DNA of 64,000 bases from Clostridia bacterium. Lineage in GTDB: Bacteria; Bacillota; Clostridia; Oscillospirales; CAG-272. The translations under genes and the position numbers were made by a program. Where the stretch lies: contig JAFTOI010000007.1 in assembly GCA_017463865.1 (NCBI GenBank), positions 1-64,000 of the forward strand, given 5' to 3'. The notes under the pieces were generated by a model. It was not told the DNA's origin. It saw only the letters and a list, made by a program, of their open reading frames with translations, and searched no databases. Shown one piece after another: positions 8,321-17,109 of the stretch. Each line of letters starts with the position of its first letter. Within the stretch, counting starts at the first letter, position 1.

Positions 8321-9265
8321 ATGTCATCCCAGAATTATACCGGACGCCCGTCGCGGCTGTTCGTTCTTGTCATATTGCTCATCTGCGCCCTCTCGGTCGC
8401 CGCCGTCGTCTGGATGCTTCAGGCCATGGTCATCCCGCCGCAGGGCCCGGTCGAAACCACTCCGCCCCCCGCCGCCGATACGACAGCGCCCCCCGAAACA
8501 GCCGCGCCTGAAACGACCGGCCCCACCGAAACAATCGCTGCCCCCGACACCACAGCCGCCCCTGACACCACCGCACCCGCGCCGGCCGATACCACCGAAC
8601 CTGCCGTCACCACCGAGCCTTCCCCGCCGGTCATCACCCTGCCTAAGGCCGAGACCCCGGTCGGCGACGATTACTTCGGCACCATCCTCTTCATCGGCGA
8701 CTCGCGCTCACAGGGCCTGTCCATCGCCACGGGCGGCGGCTACGGCGCGACCTTCTACGCCGACCGCGGCCTCTCCATCGACGGCGTCAGCAGCAAGCAG
8801 TTCCTCGTCCAGAAGCAGGCCGACGGCTCCAGTTCCACGGTCAGCATCATCGAGGCCCTGACCGCCTCCCCGCACAAGGGACGCATCTACATCTGGCTCG
8901 GCCTCAACGAGCTCGGCTGGCGCTCGACCGACCGCTTCGAGACCTCCTTCCGCACCCAGCTCACCGCCATCCGCACCGCCTGCCCCGACGCCGAGATCGT
9001 CATCATGGCCCTCCTGCCGGTCGGCCGCAGTGCAGTCGTCATCGGCGTCGATTCCAGCGCCGCCGCCAACCAGCGCGTCAGCGAATACAACGCCATCCTG
9101 CTCCGCCTCGCCGAGGAATTCGGCGTCTACTTTCTCAACTGCTACGAAGCCTTCGCCGATGTCGAGGGCTACCTCCCCAACGGCTATGCCTCCGACGGCA
9201 TCCACCTCGTGCGCGACCAGAACCTCGCCCTCTGCGACTATATCCGCGCGCACCCTATCCCCTAA
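8321..9265 (+). CDS. Membrane-anchored SGNH/GDSL-type hydrolase
   Basis: A 314-residue protein with a short cytoplasmic N-terminus, one transmembrane helix (about 12-36) and a long Pro/Thr/Ala linker (about 45-105, xTTAP-like repeats). An extracellular SGNH domain follows: FIGDSRSQG (block I serine), GLNE (block III) and SDGIHL (block V Asp and His). It probably removes acyl groups from a cell-surface glycan; the substrate is unknown. The start at 8321 is preferred because GAGGT lies 10 nt upstream and after the promoter start. It is followed by a DUF4358 lipoprotein in the same transcript, a frequent clostridial pairing. Confidence 0.82.
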   Translation: MSSQNYTGRPSRLFVLVILLICALSVAAVVWMLQAMVIPPQGPVETTPPPAADTTAPPETAAPETTGPTETIAAPDTTAAPDTTAPAPADTTEPAVTTEPSPPVITLPKAETPVGDDYFGTILFIGDSRSQGLSIATGGGYGATFYADRGLSIDGVSSKQFLVQKQADGSSSTVSIIEALTASPHKGRIYIWLGLNELGWRSTDRFETSFRTQLTAIRTACPDAEIVIMALLPVGRSAVVIGVDSSAAANQRVSEYNAILLRLAEEFGVYFLNCYEAFADVEGYLPNGYASDGIHLVRDQNLALCDYIRAHPIP

Positions 9266-9289
9266 CCGCTGCATAGAAAGGATCACCGC

Positions 9290-9748
9290 ATGAAAAAAAT
9301 CTGCACCGCGCTGCTTGCGCTTCTGCTCTGCCTCACCGCGCTGTCCGCCTGCGGCACAAAGACCATCGCCGAGCCCGCCGCCCTCGCCGAAGCGCTGGCC
9401 GCCGCCGATATCTACAGCACCGAGATCTACCCGCTTGACGCTTCGATGGTCACCCAAATCTTCGGCGTCACCGCCGACTACACCGAGGCCTACGCCCACG
9501 CCTCCGCCGGCGACGCAGCGGATGAACTGCTCGTCGTCACTGTGGCCGACGAGGAAGGCGCCAAGACCCTGCTCACCCAGCTCGAGACCCACATGACGAC
9601 CCTCAGCGAGACCTACTCCCAATACGCCGCCGACCAGTGCCCTCGCATTGAGGGCGGCCTCCTGATGCGCGTCGGCACTGTCGTGGTCTGGTGCGTCAGC
9701 AACGACACCGACGCTGCGAAGACCATCGTCGAGAATTACATAAAGTAA
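9290..9748 (+). CDS. DUF4358 lipoprotein
   Basis: A 152-residue lipoprotein: signal peptide with lipobox L-S-A-C21, then a domain with Y-P-L-D near residues 47-50 and a KTIVENYI end, as in DUF4358. It begins 24 nt after the SGNH gene behind AAAGGA and shares its promoter. Close linkage to SGNH hydrolases suggests an accessory surface role, which is not demonstrated. A terminator follows at 9760-9788. Confidence 0.8.
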   Translation: MKKICTALLALLLCLTALSACGTKTIAEPAALAEALAAADIYSTEIYPLDASMVTQIFGVTADYTEAYAHASAGDAADELLVVTVADEEGAKTLLTQLETHMTTLSETYSQYAADQCPRIEGGLLMRVGTVVVWCVSNDTDAAKTIVENYIK

Positions 9749-9759
9749 GCGACCGCTAC

Positions 9760-9788
9760 CGGGGCGCACCAATACAGGGTGCGCCCCG
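9760..9788 (+). terminator. Intrinsic terminator after the SGNH-DUF4358 operon
   Basis: An 11-bp GC-rich stem (9760-9770 with 9778-9788) and a 7-nt loop, followed by ATTTT. Confidence 0.8.
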
Positions 9789-9859
9789 ATTTTGCACTCA
9801 TCCCCCCAAAAAGAGCGCCCAAGTGATGAACAAATTGTAAATTGTCCCTGCGTCAGGGG

Positions 9860-9890
9860 TTGCATATGACGCTGCGTCATGTGCTATACT
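9860..9890 (+). promoter_or_regulatory. MerR-type promoter with 19-bp spacer and palindromic operator
   Basis: TTGCAT (9860-9865) and TATACT (9885-9890) are 19 bp apart, the over-long spacer characteristic of MerR-activated promoters. The spacer begins with a perfect inverted repeat, ATGACGC-T-GCGTCAT (9866-9880), the expected MerR dimer site. It drives the merR-like gene that starts 24 nt downstream, implying autoregulation. A second small inverted repeat, CCCTG-CGT-CAGGG, lies at 9846-9858. Confidence 0.75.
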
Positions 9891-9913
9891 GACGTCGAAA
9901 GGAGGTGAAAGCT

Positions 9914-10639
9914 ATGTCACATTACACGACAGGTGAGATGGCGAAGCTCTGCGGCGTCTCGGTGCGGACTGTACAGTATTACGACACCCGCGGCATCCTC
10001 TGCCCGAGCGAACTCAGCGAAGGCGGCCGACGGCTCTATTCCGAGGAAGACGCGCGCCGGCTCAAGGTCATCTGCTTCCTCCGCGGACTGGGCCTGCCGA
10101 TCAACACCATCGGCGAGCTGCTGGCCGCACAGGAATCGGGCAGCGTGATCGGGCTCCTGCTCGATCAGCAGGCCGAGCAGCTGCGCCGCGAGATCGACGA
10201 GCGGCAGACGCAGCTGCGCACACTCGAAGCGCTGTCCGATGAAGTCGCCAGGCGGGAGCATCTCACCGTCGAATCTCTGCACGATATAGCTTACATCATG
10301 GAAAGCAAGAAAAAGCTGAAAAATGTCCACACCGTCATGCTCGCCGTCGGCATCCTGATGGACGTCATCGAGATCGGCACGCTGATCCTGTGGATCGCGG
10401 CCGGCATCTGGTGGCCGTTCGTACTCGGGATGGCCGCCGCCTTAGCTATGGGCGTCGGTGTGTGCCGATATTATTATCGGCACACGGCCTTCCTCTGCCC
10501 CGCGTGCCACAGCGTATTCCGCCCGGGCATGCGCGAGGTGCTCTTCGCCCGCCACACGCCGCGGACGCGGAAGCTGACCTGCACCCACTGCGGGCACGCC
10601 GGCTTCTGCGTGGAGACCTGCGCTGAGGAAGGAGAATAA
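9914..10639 (+). CDS. MerR family regulator with membrane segment and zinc ribbon
   Basis: A 241-residue protein. Residues 3-70 are a MerR winged helix-turn-helix (TTGEMAKLCGVSVRTVQYYD, then GRRLYSEED). A coiled-coil dimerisation region (about 85-120) follows. Two hydrophobic helices lie at about 128-170. The C-terminal region has C-P-A-C and C-T-H-C pairs, a likely zinc ribbon. The start is ATG 9914 after AGGAGG; a GTG at 9905 overlaps that site and is rejected. Membrane attachment of a MerR regulator is unusual and suggests envelope sensing. The ligand is unknown and no co-regulated gene is adjacent. Confidence 0.8.
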   Translation: MSHYTTGEMAKLCGVSVRTVQYYDTRGILCPSELSEGGRRLYSEEDARRLKVICFLRGLGLPINTIGELLAAQESGSVIGLLLDQQAEQLRREIDERQTQLRTLEALSDEVARREHLTVESLHDIAYIMESKKKLKNVHTVMLAVGILMDVIEIGTLILWIAAGIWWPFVLGMAAALAMGVGVCRYYYRHTAFLCPACHSVFRPGMREVLFARHTPRTRKLTCTHCGHAGFCVETCAEEGE

Positions 10640-10704
10640 GCGAGGGGGAGCCAATGGTCAATGTCATGAACTTAAGATTTTCACCATAACAATTCTGCTA
10701 TATA

Positions 10705-10842
10705 AACCTTTTCGCCCTCCCGGGCGACCAGAGGGCGGGAACCATCTCAAACGCCGAATGTTTCCGGACTTGGCTTCGCCAAGTCACGAAGTCGGCTTTG
10801 CCGACTTCTGCCGCCGTCTCTGGACTCCCACCTTCCTTGGCT
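10705..10842 (+). repeat. Interspersed repeat family A copy
   Basis: This copy shares the ACCATCTCAAACGCCGAA core, the paired CTTGGCTTCGCCAAG hairpin and the GAAGTCGGCTTTGCCGACTTC hairpin with the copy at about 3300-3372. The gap 10640-11168 contains no gene. Confidence 0.7.
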
Positions 10843-10848
10843 ACACTG

Positions 10849-10921
10849 TGTCATCCTGAGCGAAGCGAAGGATCTTTTCCTCCGTCAAAGATTCTTCGTC
10901 GCTTCGCTCCTCAGAATGACA
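10849..10921. repeat. TGTCATCCTGAG-type palindromic repeat
   Basis: A 73-nt imperfect inverted repeat beginning TGTCATCCTGAG and ending CTCAGAATGACA. This REP-like sequence is scattered through many bacterial genomes. It is non-coding and follows a family A repeat. Confidence 0.75.
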
Positions 10922-11168
10922 GACTTGTTTCGTCCGTGCGCAGAAATTTGCGAATGTTTTATGAAACACAAGCGAGCAAAGAACCGAATTTGAGCAACTG
11001 TTGAACGAATGATTCACGCCCCGCCTCGTGCGGGGTGTGTTTGCTTATCTGAACTTATTTTAGAAAGCAACTGAATGTTGCTCGACGATATTGCCATTCT
11101 ATGGTATACTATTGGAACAGAAGCGGCTGACAGCATACAAGCCGTGCAACATCATGCGGAGGTATATC

Positions 11169-12152
11169 ATGGAACACAATTTTCTTTGCCCGAATTGCAG
11201 ATCAAAAATCGTTCTGCCGTTTTGTCTGGCTTGCGGCCATCAAGTTCCCCTTGTAAATTCCATCTATCATTTCTGCGATGCGGAATCTGTAAAACTGGAA
11301 GGGGAGAAACAGTATATCGGCTATGATCACATCGGTGAAAATTTTGAACCTGAAATCACATATTGGGATGCAAACCATACGGAAAGATACGGCGTTTATG
11401 CCGTTTGCGGGGATTTGATTGCCAAAAGGTTCGGTACGGATATCTGTGTGCTTGATTTAGGGGCAGGTCTTGGTACAGCGTCCATTCCACTTGCCAAAAA
11501 CGGAATATACACGATCGCCGCTGATATTTCTGCGGTCATGCTTGCAACAGCCGCCAAGCGTGCCGGCGGTCGTTTTGATCACCTGATCCTTGCACGGATG
11601 AATGCATATGATCTGATGCTGCCCGATAATAGTATGGATATTGTGGTTGAAAACGCCATGATGCACTTAGTTGATAAGCCAGAATGCATTATGCAGGAGA
11701 TCGTCAGAGTCCTAAAGCCAAATGGAAAGTTAATCCGATATGTGTCTCCTGGGATGCCGCTCACGGAAAAAGAAGCAGAACAAAACAAATATTGTAGTCA
11801 AGTGCTGGCCGATATAAGTGATCGTTACTATCAATTTCTTGAAGCACATCAATATCGAAGCACCGTTTTTCTTCAAGATGATGGACGTTTGCTGGCAGAA
11901 TACTTTGAACAGCCCTATCGCGAGATCGCGGACGGATTCACGGAAATCTTTACGGATAAGCTCAAGTTTCGGCTTCATCGGTTGAAAACAGGTGCGCACT
12001 CTGACCTGCAATGCACCCCGAAAGCGTTACTTCACGCCGCATGGCAGCATGCGGATCATGACGCAAGGGTGAAGTATGGGGAAAATTATATGGAGATCAA
12101 GGGCTTTTCCAAATACGGCGCCGGATTGGATATTTATATTGTGAAAAAATAA
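11169..12152 (+). CDS. Class I SAM-dependent methyltransferase with N-terminal zinc finger
   Basis: A 327-residue methyltransferase. The first 25 residues hold C-P-N-C and C-L-A-C, a small zinc finger. The Rossmann domain has motif I LDLGAGLGTASIPLA and post-motif ADISAVMLATA, then the acidic motif MDIVVENAM and VRVLKPNGKLIRYVS. The zinc finger recalls RlmA-type rRNA methyltransferases, but the rest is divergent, so the substrate is not assigned. The start at 11169 follows GGAGG; longer in-frame starts lack a site. An extended -10 element (TGGTATACT) lies at 11102-11110. The gene is clearly AT-richer than its neighbours, suggesting recent transfer. Confidence 0.75.
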   Translation: MEHNFLCPNCRSKIVLPFCLACGHQVPLVNSIYHFCDAESVKLEGEKQYIGYDHIGENFEPEITYWDANHTERYGVYAVCGDLIAKRFGTDICVLDLGAGLGTASIPLAKNGIYTIAADISAVMLATAAKRAGGRFDHLILARMNAYDLMLPDNSMDIVVENAMMHLVDKPECIMQEIVRVLKPNGKLIRYVSPGMPLTEKEAEQNKYCSQVLADISDRYYQFLEAHQYRSTVFLQDDGRLLAEYFEQPYREIADGFTEIFTDKLKFRLHRLKTGAHSDLQCTPKALLHAAWQHADHDARVKYGENYMEIKGFSKYGAGLDIYIVKK

Positions 12153-12197
12153 CGACAGATTCCGCGCAAAAAATTCGTTATTTTTTCGCTTTTCCTC

Positions 12198-12226
12198 TTG
12201 CCAAATCGGACGATTCGTGCTATACT
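12198..12226 (+). promoter_or_regulatory. Sigma-A promoter of the pheS operon
   Basis: TTGCCA (12198-12203) and TATACT (12221-12226) with a 17-bp spacer. Transcription would start near 12233, just ahead of the T-box leader. Confidence 0.8.
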
Positions 12227-12234
12227 ATATTGGT

Positions 12235-12477
12235 ATAAGCATTGATGAAGTTTGCCGCCGCGGATGGCGCATGCAGAGAGGGCTCGGTCGCTGGAAGAGC
12301 CTTGCGTGCCGGGGTGTGCGTTTCGCTTCGGAGCTGTGCGGGTGAACGTCAGCCATTAGCCCGCGCCGGGTGGTTCCGTTACTGACCGTCAAAGTGTTGG
12401 CTTTGTGTCAAAAACCGGGTGGTACCGCGGGTCGCATTGCGTCTCGTCCTGATTTCGATCGGGGCGGGGCTTTTTTT
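12235..12477 (+). ncRNA. T-box leader (tRNA-Phe sensing) with terminator
   Basis: The leader of pheS contains the T-box core GGGTGGTACCGCGG (12417-12430), whose UGGU pairs with the ACCA end of uncharged tRNA. A GATGAAG motif and a GCAGAGAGGGCTC stem with a GCTGG loop fit Stem I. The terminator has a 13-bp stem (12441-12453 with 12458-12470), a UUCG loop and T7. A UUC (Phe) specifier candidate lies at 12322-12324 or 12327-12329; I cannot choose without folding. A second partial match, GGGTGGTTCCG, is at 12368-12378. Uncharged tRNA-Phe should allow readthrough into pheS. Confidence 0.92.
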
Positions 12478-12544
12478 GTGCCTGCCCCCTCGGCCTGACA
12501 CCATCGACGCGCGCACCGCGCGCAATAGAAGAAAGGAAAGATTT

Positions 12545-13558
12545 ATGAGAGAAACCCTTGAGCGCATCCGACAGGCCGCGATGGAACAGCTGTCTGCCGC
12601 CGATGCCGACCTTGAGCAGATCCGCATCCAGTACCTCGGCAAGAAGGGCGAGCTGACCGCCGTCCTTCGCGGCATGGGCAAGCTGTCCGCCGAGGAGCGC
12701 CCCGTCATCGGCCAGCTGGCCAACGAGGTCCGCGCCGACATCGAGCAGGCTATCGCCGCACAAGCAGAGAAGAACGCCGCGGCCGCCCTTGAGAAGAAGC
12801 TGATCGACGAGCGCATCGACGTCACCATGCCCGGCACAGCGCCTGCCCTCGGCCAGCGCCATCCCCTCGCCATCATCCAGCGCGAGATGGAAGAGATCTT
12901 CATCGGCATGGGCTTCCAGATCGCCGAGGGCCCCGAGGTCGAGTACGACTACTACAACTTCCAGGCCCTGAACATCCCCGAAAACCACCCTGCCCGCGAC
13001 ACGCAGGACACCTTCTACATCACCGACAAGATCCTGCTCCGCTCCCAGACCTCGCCCGTGCAGGTGCGCGTCATGGAGAAGCAGCGCCCGCCGATCCGCA
13101 TCATCTCGCCCGGCCGCGTCTACCGCTCCGACGCCGTTGATGCCACCCACTCGCCGCTCTTCCATCAGATGGAGGGCCTCGTTGTGGACAAGGGTATTAC
13201 GATGGGCGACCTGAAGGGCATGCTCGAGCTCTTCGCCAAGCAGATGTTCGGCGAGGAGACCCGCATCCGCTTCCGTCCGCACCACTTCCCGTTCACCGAG
13301 CCGTCGGCTGAGGTTGACGTCTCCTGCTTCGCCTGCGGCGGCAAGGGCTGCCGTCTCTGCAAGGGTGAGGGCTGGATCGAGATCCTGGGCGCCGGCATGG
13401 TGCATCCGAACGTCCTGCGCAACTGCAATGTCGATCCCGAGGAATACTCGGGCTTCGCGTTCGGTATGGGTATCGAGCGTGTCACGATGCTGAAGTACCA
13501 CATCGACGACATGCGCCTGCTCTACGAAAACGACGTCCGTTTCCTGGGGCAGTTCTAA
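12545..13558 (+). CDS. pheS: Phenylalanyl-tRNA synthetase alpha subunit
   Basis: The 337-residue alpha chain of the alpha2-beta2 enzyme that charges tRNA-Phe. It has an N-terminal coiled coil (about 1-80), then the class II catalytic core with motif 2 around [12 protein letters not shown] and motif 3 [16 protein letters not shown], and ends RFLGQF. A Cys-rich [12 protein letters not shown] turn near residue 260 is typical of the subfamily. The start at 12545 follows AAAGGAAAG; the frame is open further upstream, but that is T-box leader. Controlled by the T-box. A YitT-family gene, rather than pheT, follows directly. Confidence 0.96.
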   Translation: MRETLERIRQAAMEQLSAADADLEQIRIQYLGKKGELTAVLRGMGKLSAEERPVIGQLANEVRADIEQAIAAQAEKNAAAALEKKLIDERIDVTMPGTAPALGQRHPLAIIQREMEEIFIGMGFQIAEGPEVEYDYYNFQALNIPENHPARDTQDTFYITDKILLRSQTSPVQVRVMEKQRPPIRIISPGRVYRSDAVDATHSPLFHQMEGLVVDKGITMGDLKGMLELFAKQMFGEETRIRFRPHHFPFTEPSAEVDVSCFACGGKGCRLCKGEGWIEILGAGMVHPNVLRNCNVDPEEYSGFAFGMGIERVTMLKYHIDDMRLLYENDVRFLGQF

Positions 13559-13569
13559 GGAGGCCGACG

Positions 13570-14433
13570 ATGCAGCGTGTAAAAGAAACCCTGAAAACCT
13601 ACTTCTGGCTCACCCTTGGCACCCTGCTTGTCGTCATCGGCGTATACTTCTTCAAATTCCCCAACAACTTTTCCACCGGCGGCGTGACCGGTATCTCGAT
13701 CATTCTCGGGCATCTGATCCCCAATCCCGTGCTGTCGCCGGGTAATCTGGTGCTCATCATCAACGTGGCGCTGCTGATCGTCGGCTTTGCCTTTGTCGGG
13801 CGCGAGTTCGGCTTCAAGACGGTCTACTGCAGCATGCTGATGTCGCTGACCCTCAGCGGGCTCGAGATCATCTACCCCATGGCCGCCCCCTTCACCGACC
13901 AGCCGCTGCTTGAGCTGGTCTACGCGATTCTTTTCCCGGCGGTCGGCTCAGCCATCCTCTTCAACATGAAGGCGAGCACCGGCGGCACCGACATTGTGGC
14001 CATGCTGATCCGCAAGTACACCGGTCTCGAAACCGGGCGCGCGCTGCTGATCGCCGACGTGGTGATCGTCCTCGCGACGGCACTGGTCTTTGGTGTGCGC
14101 ACTGGGCTCTTCGCCATGCTTGGCCTTTTGGCCAAGGCGCTGGTGGTCGACTCGGTGATCGAGAGCATCAACCTCTCCAAATACTTCATCATCGTCACTG
14201 AAAAGCCGGAGCTCCTCTGCAGCTATATCCACGATACTTTGAACCGCGCTGCCACCATCTGGGAAAGCGAAGGCAGCTACACCCACCAGAAAAAGCATGT
14301 TCTGCTGGTCGCCATGAGCCGTGCGCAGGCCACCCAACTGCGCGCCTATGTGAAGGAAGTTGATCCGGGCGCCTTCATCGTGATCTCCAACACCAGCGAT
14401 ATCATCGGCAAGGGCTTCCGGGCCCTGAACTAA
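13570..14433 (+). CDS. YitT family membrane protein (DUF161/DUF2179)
   Basis: A 287-residue protein with five to six transmembrane segments in the first 200 residues and the YitT hallmarks FPNNFSTGGVTGIS and MKASTGGTDIVAML. A C-terminal soluble DUF2179 domain follows (about 205-287, QKKHVLLVAMSR, DPGAFIVISN). Members are Firmicute membrane proteins of uncertain function. It begins 11 nt after pheS with AGGAGG upstream and lies between pheS and pheT, so it falls under the Phe T-box unless there is an internal promoter. This placement is unusual. Confidence 0.9.
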   Translation: MQRVKETLKTYFWLTLGTLLVVIGVYFFKFPNNFSTGGVTGISIILGHLIPNPVLSPGNLVLIINVALLIVGFAFVGREFGFKTVYCSMLMSLTLSGLEIIYPMAAPFTDQPLLELVYAILFPAVGSAILFNMKASTGGTDIVAMLIRKYTGLETGRALLIADVVIVLATALVFGVRTGLFAMLGLLAKALVVDSVIESINLSKYFIIVTEKPELLCSYIHDTLNRAATIWESEGSYTHQKKHVLLVAMSRAQATQLRAYVKEVDPGAFIVISNTSDIIGKGFRALN

Positions 14434-14520
14434 GTGCATGGGGCTTTGCCCCAACCCCCACCAGAGAAACTTTTTGTAAAAAGTTTCTCTGGACGCTTCA
14501 AAAACTTCCAGGCAAGGCTA
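14434..14520. repeat. Interspersed repeat family B copy between yitT-like gene and pheT
   Basis: It contains GGGGCTTTGCCCC (14440-14452) and a perfect 15-bp hairpin (14461-14475 with 14478-14492), followed by a GGACGCTTCAAAAACTTCC tail shared with copies at about 16975-17100 and 53765-53890. In this position it could attenuate pheT expression. Confidence 0.7.
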
Positions 14521-14569
14521 AGATATTGGTTAGCTAAATTTATGAACAGTCCGAAAGGAACAAAGATAT

Positions 14570-16972
14570 ATGAATCTCTCCAGAAACTGGCTGGCGGATT
14601 TTGTTGACGTCAGCGACATTGAAAACAAAGCCTACTGCGACCGGATGACCGACACCGGCTCGAAGGTCGAGGGCTTCGAGGTGCTAGGTGACGACATCGA
14701 GAACGTCGTTGTCGGCCGCATCACCACCATCACTCCCCATGAAAACTCCGATCACCTCCAGATCTGCATGCTCAACGTCGGCGGTGCCGAGGACATTCAG
14801 ATCGTCACGGGCGCGCAGAACGTCTTCCCGGGTGCCATCGTCCCGGTGGCACTTGCCCCCTCCAAGCTGCCCGGCGGCGTGGTCATCAAGGCAGGCAAGC
14901 TTCGCGGTGTGGCATCGAACGGCATGCTCTGCTCGATCGGCGAGCTGAACCTCACTACCCACGACATGCCCGACGCCATCGAGGACGGCATTCTGATCCT
15001 CGACGAGTCCTTCACCGACAAGATCGGTATGGACATCCGTGAGGCGCTGATGCTGAACGACTCGGTCGTTGAGTTCGAGATCACCTCCAACCGCCCCGAC
15101 TGCCTGTCGGTCATCGGTCTGGCGCGTGAGACCGCTGTCTCCTTTGACCGCGCGCTGAACATCCCGACGCCGGTCGTCAAGGGCGTGAACGACGGCGACA
15201 CCGTCACCAACCACATCACGGTCGCCATCGACGAGCCCGCGCTCTGCCCGCGCTACACAGCACGTGTCGTCAAGAACGTCAAGATTGCCCCCTCGCCGCT
15301 TTGGCTTCGCATGCGCCTGCGCGCATCGGGCGTGCGTCCCATCAACAACATCGTCGACATCACCAACTACGTCATGCTCGAGTACGGCCAGCCGATGCAC
15401 GCCTTCGACTACGCCTGCCTCGACGGCAGCGAGATCCGCGTCCGCCGTGCGGCCGCCGGTGAGCAGTTCATGTCGCTCGATGATCAGCCCCACACCCTCG
15501 ACGAGTCGATGCTGGTCATCGCTGACCAGAATAAGGCTGTCGCCCTCGCCGGTGTTATGGGCGGTGCGAACAGCGAGATCACCGAGAAGACGGCGACCGT
15601 CGTCTTCGAGAGCGCCAACTTCATGGGCGCATCGGTCCGCGTGACCGCCAAGAAGCAGGGCATGCGCACCGAGAGCTCGGCCCGCTTCGAGAAGGGGCTT
15701 GACCCCGAAAACACCCTGCCCGCCATCCAGCGCGCCTGCGAGCTGGTCGAGCTGCTGGGCGCCGGTGATGTCGTGGACGGCATCATCGACCTCTACCCCG
15801 GCAAGGCAGAGCCCACCGTTCTGCCGCTCGAGCCCGAGAAGATCAACCGCTTCCTCGGCGTCAACCTCGAGGGCGAGTACATGGCGAAGGTTCTGCGCGA
15901 CCTCGCGTTCGACGTTCAGGGCGACCGTGTGATCGTTCCCTCCTTCCGCGCCGATGTGGTCAGCATGGCCGACATCGCCGAGGAGATCATCCGTATTTAC
16001 GGCTACAACGCCATCGAGTCGACCGCCATCTTCGCCGGCATCTCGCAGGGCATGCGCACCCCGTCGCAGGCTTACGAGGTCGAGCTGCACGACGCGCTGG
16101 TCGGCATGGGGCTGTACCAGATTGAGACCTTCTCCTTCATCAGCCCGAAGTTCTACGACCGCATCGGCCTGCCAGCTGACAGCGCTCTGCGCCGCTCGGT
16201 GGTCATCTCGAACCCGCTGGGTGAGGACACCTCGGTGATGCGCACCACTGCCCTGCCCTCGATGCTCGAGGTGCTGGCCCGCAACAAGAATTTCGCCAAC
16301 GAGAGCGCCGCGCTCTATGAGATGGCGACTGTCTACCTGCCGCACGAGGCTGAAAACGAGTTGCCTGACGAGTGCAAGCAGCTGACGCTGGGCATGTACG
16401 GTGCGGGTGCTGACTTCTACACCCTCAAGGGTGTCTGCGAGAACCTGCTGAGCCTCTCCCGCATCGCCGGCGCGCGCTACGTCGCCTGCGGCGATAACCC
16501 GACCTTCCACCCCGGCCGCTGCGCGAAGATCGTGCTGGCCGACGGTGCTGAGGCCGGTATCCTCGGCGAGGTTCATCCGACTGTGGCCGCGACCTATGGT
16601 CTCGACAGCGGCACGCTGATCGCCGCGCTCGACTTTGCCGTCCTCTTCGCGCACCGCAGCGTCGAGGTCGAGTACAAGCCCCTGCCGAAGTTCCCGGCAT
16701 CGACCCGCGACTTCTCCTTCGTCTGCGAGGAGGCACTCGAGGTCGGCCACATCGAAGATGTGATGGCCAAGGCCGGCGGCAAGCTGGTCGAAGACATCCG
16801 CCTCTTCGACATCTACCGCGGCCCGCAGGTGGGCGAGGGCAAGAAGAGCGTCTCGATGCGCGTCACCCTCCGCGCCGCCGACCGCACCCTGACCGTTGAG
16901 GAATGCGACAAGGCAGCCGGCAAGATCGTCGCCGCCCTCGATCGCGAGCTTGGTCTGAAGCTGAGGGGGTAA
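14570..16972 (+). CDS. pheT: Phenylalanyl-tRNA synthetase beta subunit
   Basis: The 800-residue beta chain, of usual length. The order is the N-terminal tRNA-binding (EMAP-like) domain (about 40-150, with VVGRI, HENSDHLQIC), B3/B4 editing domain (about 210-390, ARFEKGLDPE near the end), B5 domain (about 400-470), the inactive class II-like core (FSFISPKFYD onward), and the C-terminal ferredoxin-like anticodon-binding domain (PKFPASTRDFSFV, then GEGKKSVSMRVTL). It starts at ATG 14570 behind AAAGGA. It is separated from pheS by the YitT gene and a repeat. Confidence 0.96.
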   Translation: MNLSRNWLADFVDVSDIENKAYCDRMTDTGSKVEGFEVLGDDIENVVVGRITTITPHENSDHLQICMLNVGGAEDIQIVTGAQNVFPGAIVPVALAPSKLPGGVVIKAGKLRGVASNGMLCSIGELNLTTHDMPDAIEDGILILDESFTDKIGMDIREALMLNDSVVEFEITSNRPDCLSVIGLARETAVSFDRALNIPTPVVKGVNDGDTVTNHITVAIDEPALCPRYTARVVKNVKIAPSPLWLRMRLRASGVRPINNIVDITNYVMLEYGQPMHAFDYACLDGSEIRVRRAAAGEQFMSLDDQPHTLDESMLVIADQNKAVALAGVMGGANSEITEKTATVVFESANFMGASVRVTAKKQGMRTESSARFEKGLDPENTLPAIQRACELVELLGAGDVVDGIIDLYPGKAEPTVLPLEPEKINRFLGVNLEGEYMAKVLRDLAFDVQGDRVIVPSFRADVVSMADIAEEIIRIYGYNAIESTAIFAGISQGMRTPSQAYEVELHDALVGMGLYQIETFSFISPKFYDRIGLPADSALRRSVVISNPLGEDTSVMRTTALPSMLEVLARNKNFANESAALYEMATVYLPHEAENELPDECKQLTLGMYGAGADFYTLKGVCENLLSLSRIAGARYVACGDNPTFHPGRCAKIVLADGAEAGILGEVHPTVAATYGLDSGTLIAALDFAVLFAHRSVEVEYKPLPKFPASTRDFSFVCEEALEVGHIEDVMAKAGGKLVEDIRLFDIYRGPQVGEGKKSVSMRVTLRAADRTLTVEECDKAAGKIVAALDRELGLKLRG

Positions 16973-16974
16973 GA

Positions 16975-17104
16975 CCCTGGGGCTCAGAGACGCCCGATAG
17001 GGCGGCTCCCAGGGAACTCGCCTACGGCGAGTTCGGTGCCCCAGACCCCACCAGAGGGACTTCTTGTAAGAAGTCCCTCTGGACTCTTCAAGAACTTTCC
17101 AACA
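16975..17104. repeat. Interspersed repeat family B copy after pheT
   Basis: It holds several hairpins, including AACTCGCCTACGGCGAGTT (17014-17032) and a perfect 15-bp stem (17051-17065 with 17068-17082), then the GGACTCTTCAAGAACTTTCC tail. It resembles the copies at 14434-14520 and 53765-53890. Confidence 0.75.
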
Positions 17105-17109
17105 AAGGA

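Noticed and set aside
10995..11045. CACGCCCCGC hairpin considered as a terminator
   Set aside because: It has a good stem but no gene immediately upstream and a weak T-tract; it is probably part of the repeat-rich gap.
14684..16750. Very long minus-strand open frame opposite pheT
   Set aside because: It is a by-product of GC-rich codon bias opposite a confidently identified gene; same reasoning for 42809-44731 (dnaK), 48255-50387 (GH78-like), 38781-40664 and 61875-63620.
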